DNA from: Kiloniellales bacterium
GTDB lineage: Bacteria > Pseudomonadota > Alphaproteobacteria > Kiloniellales > JAKSDN01
Direction of reading: 5' to 3'
Assembly: GCA_022360075.1 (NCBI GenBank)
Contig: JAKSDN010000430.1
Location: 1 to 11,231, forward strand
Length of the DNA stretch: 11,231 bases
Below are positions 7,142 through 11,231 of the stretch, piece by piece. A program made the position numbers and the translations under genes. Below the pieces are notes generated by a model. That model was not told the origin of the DNA. It was given only the letters and a program-made list of their open reading frames with translations, and did no database searches. Position 1 is the first letter of the stretch; every line of letters begins with the position of its first letter.

Positions 7142-7273
7142 GTCTGTTCTCATACGGTTTCGCGCCGATTTGATGCCTCAGATTGCGGGCGCGTAAGAAG
7201 TGCGGCTAAAGCGGGGGCGAGTCATGAGACCGCCCAGCTTCGCTGAGGCGGTCTTCTGTTTGGGAGAACAGAC
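7142..7273 (+). promoter_or_regulatory. OsmC leader with a segment complementary to the ribosome-binding region
   Basis: GTCTGTTCTC at 7142-7151 is exactly complementary to GAGAACAGAC at 7264-7273, the bases just before the OsmC ATG at 7276 that include the GGGAGAA ribosome-binding site. In an mRNA starting upstream of 7142, the two could pair over about 112 bases and hide the start. If transcription begins downstream, they are merely an inverted repeat in the DNA. Confidence 0.35.
7227..7261 (+). terminator. Terminator-like hairpin immediately upstream of the OsmC start
   Basis: AGACCGCC (7227-7234) pairs with GGCGGTCT (7247-7254). Inside it, CAGC-TTC-GCTG forms a second stem with a single bulged A. 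The stem is followed by a T-rich tail, TTCTGTTT, so it has the shape of an intrinsic terminator. It may end transcripts from the gene at 6701. Because it ends only about 15-20 bases before the OsmC ATG, it could also act as an attenuator for that gene. Confidence 0.6.
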
Positions 7274-7275
7274 TC

Positions 7276-7803
7276 ATGACCCAATCCTACAAGGCCATCG
7301 TCGATGACTTTTGTGCCGGTTTGAAGCAAGCGCCGCGCGAGGCCAAGGTCACCTTCGCGGCCGAGAGCCGGCAGATCGAAGGGCTGTGCAGCGAGGTCTC
7401 GATCCGCGACTTCAAGCTGCTGGTCGATGAGCCGCCGAGCCTGGCCGGCAGCGACCAGGGGCCGAACCCGGTGGAACTGGTCCTGGCCAGCCTTGCGACC
7501 TGCCAGGAGATCACCTACCGGCTCTACGCCGACAAGCTCGAGATCCCGCTCGACGGCGTCTCGGTCCAGATCGAGGGCGACCTCGACCTCAGCGGCTTCT
7601 TCGCGGTCGACGACGACGTTCGGCCCGGCTATTCGTCGATCAAGGCGAAGGTCACGCTCGACAGCCCGGCCAGCGACGAGGACTTGGCCCGGCTCAAGGC
7701 CGAGGTCGACCGCCACTGCCCCGTGCTCGACATCCTGCGCAACCCGACAGCCGTTGCGCTCGATCTGGAGGTGAGTGCGGAGGCCGACCGCAGCGCGGCC
7801 TAG
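7276..7803 (+). CDS. OsmC-family protein (peroxide/organic hydroperoxide-type reductase)
   Basis: 175-residue protein of the OsmC/Ohr superfamily, whose members reduce hydroperoxides with a reactive cysteine pair. The signature GPNPVELVLASLATC (62-76) contains the peroxidatic Cys76, and the partner is Cys148 in RHCPV. Two extra cysteines, Cys13 and Cys38, lie near the N-terminus. The central loop (about 92-120) and the overall length of about 175 fit the general OsmC-like group better than the shorter, classical Ohr. The substrate is therefore uncertain. No signal peptide, so cytoplasmic. The start at 7276 is supported by GGGAGAA at 7262-7268. The gene appears monocistronic: a terminator-like hairpin lies before it and another GC-rich hairpin about 20 bases after the stop. 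Confidence 0.88.
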   Translation: MTQSYKAIVDDFCAGLKQAPREAKVTFAAESRQIEGLCSEVSIRDFKLLVDEPPSLAGSDQGPNPVELVLASLATCQEITYRLYADKLEIPLDGVSVQIEGDLDLSGFFAVDDDVRPGYSSIKAKVTLDSPASDEDLARLKAEVDRHCPVLDILRNPTAVALDLEVSAEADRSAA

Positions 7804-7823
7804 GCTCGAGAACCATCGCGCGG

Positions 7824-7845
7824 GCCCGGTCTCGGCGGACCGGGC
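7824..7845 (+). terminator. GC-rich hairpin after the OsmC gene
   Basis: GCCCGGTC and GACCGGGC form a perfect eight-base-pair stem around a six-base TCGGCG loop, starting 20 bases after the OsmC stop codon. The following TCGAACGTCTT is only weakly T-rich. It is a likely terminator separating OsmC from the sensor operon. Confidence 0.6.
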
Positions 7846-7934
7846 TCGAACGTCTTCGGCTCCAAATTTGAGACTATTGGCCAAGTATCCAAGGCCTCGG
7901 CTCTTCCTGTATCGTTGGTGTGGGAGGACGTGCT

Positions 7935-8366
7935 TTGGGTGCTATCTGCAGGATCGGCCCTGCGACGCTTGTTGCCTTCCTTCTAACGGTCATCGGCGGC
8001 GGCACGCGCGCCGATCTCGCGGCCGATCTGCGGAACTGCGCGGAGATCGGGGAAGACAAGAGGCGCCTCGCCTGCTTTGACGCGCTCGCGGCGACGTCCT
8101 TTGGTCTGACCTTCGCCGGCTTCGGCAACGGGTCAACGGATATCTTCGAGATCACCGCGCCTTCGACCCTGGAGTACGCCAGCGACGACGTCGTGCTGAT
8201 CGTCTATCTGCAAGACGACGCCGGACAGTTGGTGCAGAACCTTCACCTCGGCGGCCAAGGGAAGGCGGAATACCGGATCGAGGAGCCGGGGAGATATCAG
8301 CTTCAGGTCGATGCGACGGGAGGGTGGCGTATGCGCATCTTCCCGGGAAGCGGTGAGAGGCCATGA
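7935..8366 (+). CDS. Small exported protein translationally coupled to a histidine kinase
   Basis: About 143 residues from the TTG at 7935; an upstream in-frame GTG at 7920 would give 148. I prefer 7935 because GGGAGG at 7922-7927 sits seven bases before it. A signal peptide is clear (PATLVAFLLTVIGGGTRA, cut before DLAADL). The mature start, LRNCAEIGEDKRRLACFDAL, is a pattern shared by many small proteobacterial envelope proteins, with two cysteines 15 residues apart that may be bridged. The second half reads like a beta-sandwich (LIVYLQDDAGQLVQNLHLGG, GRYQLQVDATGGWRMRIF), a C-terminus I associate with uncharacterised exported proteins. Its stop overlaps the ATG of the kinase (ATGA at 8363-8366), so the two are coupled. 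I infer a periplasmic accessory or co-sensor for that kinase; no function is proven. Confidence 0.82.
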   Translation: MGAICRIGPATLVAFLLTVIGGGTRADLAADLRNCAEIGEDKRRLACFDALAATSFGLTFAGFGNGSTDIFEITAPSTLEYASDDVVLIVYLQDDAGQLVQNLHLGGQGKAEYRIEEPGRYQLQVDATGGWRMRIFPGSGERP

Positions 8367-9934
8367 TGCGGCCTTCGCTCATCCGGCGCCTCGCGGTGAT
8401 CTTGGCAATTCCGCTATGCGCGGCCGCTTTCCTTTCGCTCGACGCCTTTCTGGCTGCACGCAAGAGCGAATACCTGCTTGCGCGGGCCGACAAGGCGCTC
8501 GGCCAGATCGCGGTGCTCGACTCCCTGTCGGCGGACCTGAAAACGACCTTGCTAGACGTTGTCTTGACCGAAGACCGGGCCAGCGCCTACGCGGCGTTGG
8601 TCGCGTTCGAGCGCGAGGCACTTCACGATCTCGGCGTCCTCGATCAATTGACGGAGGACGAGATCGGCTTCGTCGATCAGGACGAACGCGAGGCCGAGAT
8701 CGAAGAAAGGGACCGCCCCGCTGCCCTGCGGAGCGGCCTCGATGACGTGCTTGCCAAGACCAAGGCGCTATTGGACCTGCGGCTTTCGGCCGAGATCTCG
8801 GTCAATGCCTCGGCCCGCTTCGCAGCCATGAACGACGCGCGCGCACACTTTGCCGCCTTGATTGCCGGAGCGGTCGCAGACGAGCGCGCAGAAGTCTCCA
8901 CCGCCCGGTCGGCGCACGCGCGGTCGGGCAGCCTTGTGACCTGGCGGGCGGCAATCGTTTCGGTCGCGGCCATAGGCCTCGCCGCGGCCCTTGCCATCCC
9001 TTTTATCGCGTCGCTGGTCGGCCGTTGGCGAGGCTTGTCGACTTTCCTGATGCGCCTGGCGGATGGGCACCTGGATGGCCGCTTGGCGCGCGAGCGGAAC
9101 GACGAGCTGGGCGCGCTAGAGGACTCGGCGAGCAGTCTCGCAAAGCGCCTCGAAGCCGAGGCGGCACGAAAGGCCGCCGAAGATCGCGACCTGGCCGATG
9201 CGCTGCATCGGCGGACTTCGGAGCTCGAGCTGAGCAACGCCCGCCTGCGCGAGGTCGACGCCAGGCGGCGCCGTTTGCTGGGCGACATCGGCCACGCGCT
9301 GAAAACGCCGCTCGCGGTAGCACGGGGCACGGTTGAGAACGCTCAGACGGCGGCTGGGCACGCCGGCGGCGACAGTGACAGCCTGCGCCCGGCCCTCTCG
9401 GCGATAGACAGCGTGAGCGATCGTGTCGACGAACTCTTGCGGCTGGCGCGTGCCGACGACGGCCGCTTGATGCGGCATGAATCCCGGATCGAGCTTGCGG
9501 ACCTGTTGGATCAGGTGGTCGCCAAGGCCCGCGTCCTGCCAAGTGCCGAGCGCATGAGCCTCAATTTGGAGCCGCTTGATCCGGTCGTCGTACGAGGCGA
9601 GCCGAACGAGCTGGAGCGCGCCTTCACCGCCATCCTCGAGAACGCGATGCAACATGGAGGGAAGGACGGGCCGATCGGAATCACGCTGAGCACGGAGGGC
9701 GACAGGGCCTGCGTGTCGGTCCGCGACGGCGGCCTCGGCATCGATGACGAGCTGCGTCCGATCGTCTTCGAACGCTATGTCAGCGGGCGCATTGACGGGA
9801 CCGGCATCGGATTGTCGATGGCGCGCCAGATCGCTCACGACCACGGCGGAGAGATCAGTCTGAACTCATCCGCGGGCAGCGGTACCGAAGTCAGGCTTTC
9901 GTTGCCCCTTGCAAGCAGTGCGCAGGTCTCGTGA
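8363..9934 (+). CDS. Membrane sensor histidine kinase of a two-component system
   Basis: 523 residues. TM1 is about residues 8-30 and TM2 about 194-219, leaving a periplasmic sensor region of about 160 residues that looks helical. A HAMP linker (about 220-273) and a coiled segment follow. The dimerisation domain carries the phosphorylated His311 in GDIGHALKTPL, a variant of the usual H-E-x-x-TPL box. The ATPase domain has the N-box ILENAMQHG (Asn427), the G1 box RDGGLGID, and GTGIGLSMARQ with DHGGEISLNS. All parts are present, so it should be active. The periplasmic part includes a strongly acidic stretch (residues 98-117, 11 of 20 acidic). The start overlaps the stop of the upstream exported protein, and its own stop overlaps the regulator's start. 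It probably phosphorylates that regulator. The ligand is unknown. Confidence 0.94.
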   Translation: MMRPSLIRRLAVILAIPLCAAAFLSLDAFLAARKSEYLLARADKALGQIAVLDSLSADLKTTLLDVVLTEDRASAYAALVAFEREALHDLGVLDQLTEDEIGFVDQDEREAEIEERDRPAALRSGLDDVLAKTKALLDLRLSAEISVNASARFAAMNDARAHFAALIAGAVADERAEVSTARSAHARSGSLVTWRAAIVSVAAIGLAAALAIPFIASLVGRWRGLSTFLMRLADGHLDGRLARERNDELGALEDSASSLAKRLEAEAARKAAEDRDLADALHRRTSELELSNARLREVDARRRRLLGDIGHALKTPLAVARGTVENAQTAAGHAGGDSDSLRPALSAIDSVSDRVDELLRLARADDGRLMRHESRIELADLLDQVVAKARVLPSAERMSLNLEPLDPVVVRGEPNELERAFTAILENAMQHGGKDGPIGITLSTEGDRACVSVRDGGLGIDDELRPIVFERYVSGRIDGTGIGLSMARQIAHDHGGEISLNSSAGSGTEVRLSLPLASSAQVS

Positions 9935-10611
9935 TGGCTATCTTGGTCGTCGAAGACGATCCAGGTATCGGCAAGGTCATCCAGGATGCCTTCGCTGCCG
10001 CCGGCCGTGCGGTTCGGCTTTCGACAACAGGAGAGGAAGGCTTGGAGCTCGCCGCCGGAGCTAGCTTCGATGCCATCGTGCTGGACGTGCTGCTGCCGGT
10101 CTACAGCGGCTTCGAAGTTTGCCAACGTCTGCGCGAGCAGGGGGTCACGACGCCGATCCTGATGCTCACCTGCCGCGATCGCAATGAAGACGTCGTGCGC
10201 GGCCTGCGCCTGGGCGCGGACGAGTACATGACGAAACCCTTCTCGACTGTGCTGCTGACTGCGCGCGTCGACGCGCTGATTCGGCGCGCGAACGGCTTCG
10301 TCCATAGCCCGCCGATCCGCTGCGGCGAGATCGTCCTCGACCCAACCCGCCGCCAGGTCACCCTGCCTAGCGGCGAGGTCGAGCTGACCGCACGCGAGTT
10401 TGACCTCCTGCATTACTTCATCCAGAACTCCGGACGGGCCGTCACGCGCGAGACGCTGCTGTCGAATGTCTGGGGTGACGACGATCACCACACGCTGAAC
10501 GTGGTGGATGTCTACGTATCCTACTTAAGGCGCAAGCTCTCCCTCAGCCGGGCGGGGCGCTACCTCCGCACCGTCCGCGGTTATGGCTACATCTTCTCCG
10601 CGTCAGACTGA
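9934..10611 (+). CDS. OmpR/PhoB-family response regulator
   Basis: 225 residues from the ATG at 9934, which overlaps the kinase stop as TGATG; a GTG at 9931 is a minor alternative that adds one residue. The receiver domain has the acidic pair in VVEDDP, the phosphoacceptor aspartate in LDVLLP (residue 51 from this ATG), the conserved Thr in MLTC and Lys in TKPF. The C-terminal winged-helix domain (about 125-222) ends in the typical TVRGYGYIFSASD. This class binds pairs of direct repeats near its target promoters. The gene is co-transcribed with the kinase and the small exported protein. The next gene downstream is the PQQ dehydrogenase, which is a good candidate target. Confidence 0.94.
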   Translation: MAILVVEDDPGIGKVIQDAFAAAGRAVRLSTTGEEGLELAAGASFDAIVLDVLLPVYSGFEVCQRLREQGVTTPILMLTCRDRNEDVVRGLRLGADEYMTKPFSTVLLTARVDALIRRANGFVHSPPIRCGEIVLDPTRRQVTLPSGEVELTAREFDLLHYFIQNSGRAVTRETLLSNVWGDDDHHTLNVVDVYVSYLRRKLSLSRAGRYLRTVRGYGYIFSASD

Positions 10612-10850
10612 CGGAAAGCGACGCATTTTCTGAATCTTCGGTGGCCTTCTGTCGCGAGCGGCGCCGCATTCGGGGTCTGCGGATACGGCGCGAATTGCCG
10701 TGCTTTCCCGAACGATGACTACGACCAAAGTCCAGGCGTCTCTCAGCGATTTCTCATCTTCGCCTAATCCGGGCCTCAGACGAAGTTGTTAGCTTTTGCA
10801 GCATGCAAGCGATTGCGTGCCCCGCCAAAGCAAAGGGAGGAAATCGAGAC
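10612..10850 (+). promoter_or_regulatory. Leader region of the PQQ dehydrogenase with 11-base direct repeats
   Basis: This 239-base gap separates the regulator gene from the dehydrogenase gene, and no strong terminator is seen. CTCTCAGCGAT at 10740-10750 is followed directly by TTCTCATCTTC at 10751-10761, so a TCTCA core repeats with 11-base spacing, the arrangement OmpR/PhoB proteins bind. Downstream, TTGCA at 10796-10800 and TGCAA at 10804-10808 form a small dyad. GGGAGGA at 10835-10841 is a strong Shine-Dalgarno for the ATG at 10851. No confident -35/-10 was found. Confidence 0.4.
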
Positions 10851-11231
10851 ATGAGACTCAGACTTGCAACCGCCGTCAGCGCGCTCGCCCTGGCGGTCAG
10901 TGCGCCGGCGTTCGCCGATGTCGCCTGGGAGGATATCGCGCGCGACGCGGAGACCACCGAAAACGTCCTGATGTACGGCTTCGGGCCGAAAGCGCAGCGC
11001 TACAGCCCGCTCGACCAGATCGACGTCGAGAACGTGGACAGGCTCGTTGCCAAGTGGTCGTTCTCCTTCGGCGACGAACGCCAGCGCGGCCAAGAGACCC
11101 AGGCCATCATCCATGACGGCGTGATCTACGTCACGGCCTCCTACAGCCGGATGTTCGCGCTCGACGCGCGCACCGGCAAGCGGCTCTGGCAGTTCTCGGC
11201 GCGCCTGCCCGAGGGCATCCGGCCCTGCTGC
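10851..11231 (+). CDS. PQQ-dependent alcohol (methanol/ethanol-family) dehydrogenase, N-terminal part, cut by the right edge
   Basis: The first 127 residues of a periplasmic quinoprotein that oxidises alcohols, passing electrons to a cytochrome c. The signal peptide is about residues 1-22 (cut after SAPAFA). The mature start leads into the first propeller blades: YSPLDQIDVENVDRLV, then AIIHDGVIYVTASYSRMFAL with the LDARTGKRLWQF repeat, which is typical of this family. The last two residues, Cys126-Cys127 after GIRP, are the adjacent cysteines that form the unusual vicinal disulfide at the PQQ site. The segment up to there resembles ExaA/PedE/PedH-type ethanol dehydrogenases. Whether it uses calcium or a lanthanide depends on an aspartate further along, outside the window. 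The strong GGGAGGA at 10835-10841 fixes the start at 10851. Confidence 0.92.
   Translation, partial: MRLRLATAVSALALAVSAPAFADVAWEDIARDAETTENVLMYGFGPKAQRYSPLDQIDVENVDRLVAKWSFSFGDERQRGQETQAIIHDGVIYVTASYSRMFALDARTGKRLWQFSARLPEGIRPCC

Noticed and set aside
9116..9844. 242-codon minus-strand frame inside the kinase gene
   Set aside because: Antisense shadow of the kinase ATPase region with no protein-like motif.
10851..11231. Naming the dehydrogenase XoxF, ExaA or PedH
   Set aside because: Only the first 127 residues are visible and the residues that separate calcium from lanthanide enzymes are outside the window.

Overview
The window is high-GC DNA with the codon use and gene types of an alphaproteobacterium. 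A Rhodospirillales-like or rhizobial-like free-living heterotroph is the best guess. This rests on GC-rich third positions, a REP-like palindrome of a style common in alphaproteobacteria, and the gene content; no 16S or other marker is present. I see eleven genes: nine complete, and two cut by the window edges (an S9 peptidase on the left, a PQQ dehydrogenase on the right). There are no rRNA, tRNA, CRISPR or transposase genes.

Left part (1-3300): the C-terminal half of an S9 (prolyl-oligopeptidase type) peptidase converges on an AraC-family regulator on the minus strand. That regulator is divergent from a gamma-butyrobetaine-hydroxylase-like Fe(II)/2-oxoglutarate dioxygenase. The 121-base gap between them holds repeated TTTGTC(C)GAA boxes that could be the regulator's operator. 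After the dioxygenase, a short in-frame stretch ending at 3223 looks like the tail of a decayed gene.

Middle part (3300-7100): an IlvD/Edd-family [Fe-S] sugar-acid dehydratase converges on a class III adenylate cyclase with a GAF-like N-terminal half. Between them sits a roughly 113-base palindromic repeat whose arms each fold into two small hairpins. A small exported cysteine-containing protein of unknown function follows, divergent from the cyclase.

Right part (7100-11231): an OsmC-family peroxidase-like protein comes first. Its leader holds a terminator-like hairpin and a 10-base segment exactly complementary to its own ribosome-binding region. Next is a tight three-gene operon: a small exported protein, a membrane histidine kinase and an OmpR-type response regulator, with both junctions overlapping at ATGA/TGATG. 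The operon lies just upstream of a PQQ-dependent alcohol dehydrogenase with a signal peptide. The leader of the dehydrogenase gene carries an 11-base-spaced direct repeat, the spacing used by OmpR/PhoB regulators. The most interesting hypothesis here is that the exported protein and the kinase form a two-part periplasmic sensor controlling the PQQ enzyme. The kinase's periplasmic domain has a strongly acidic stretch that could bind a metal (calcium or a lanthanide).
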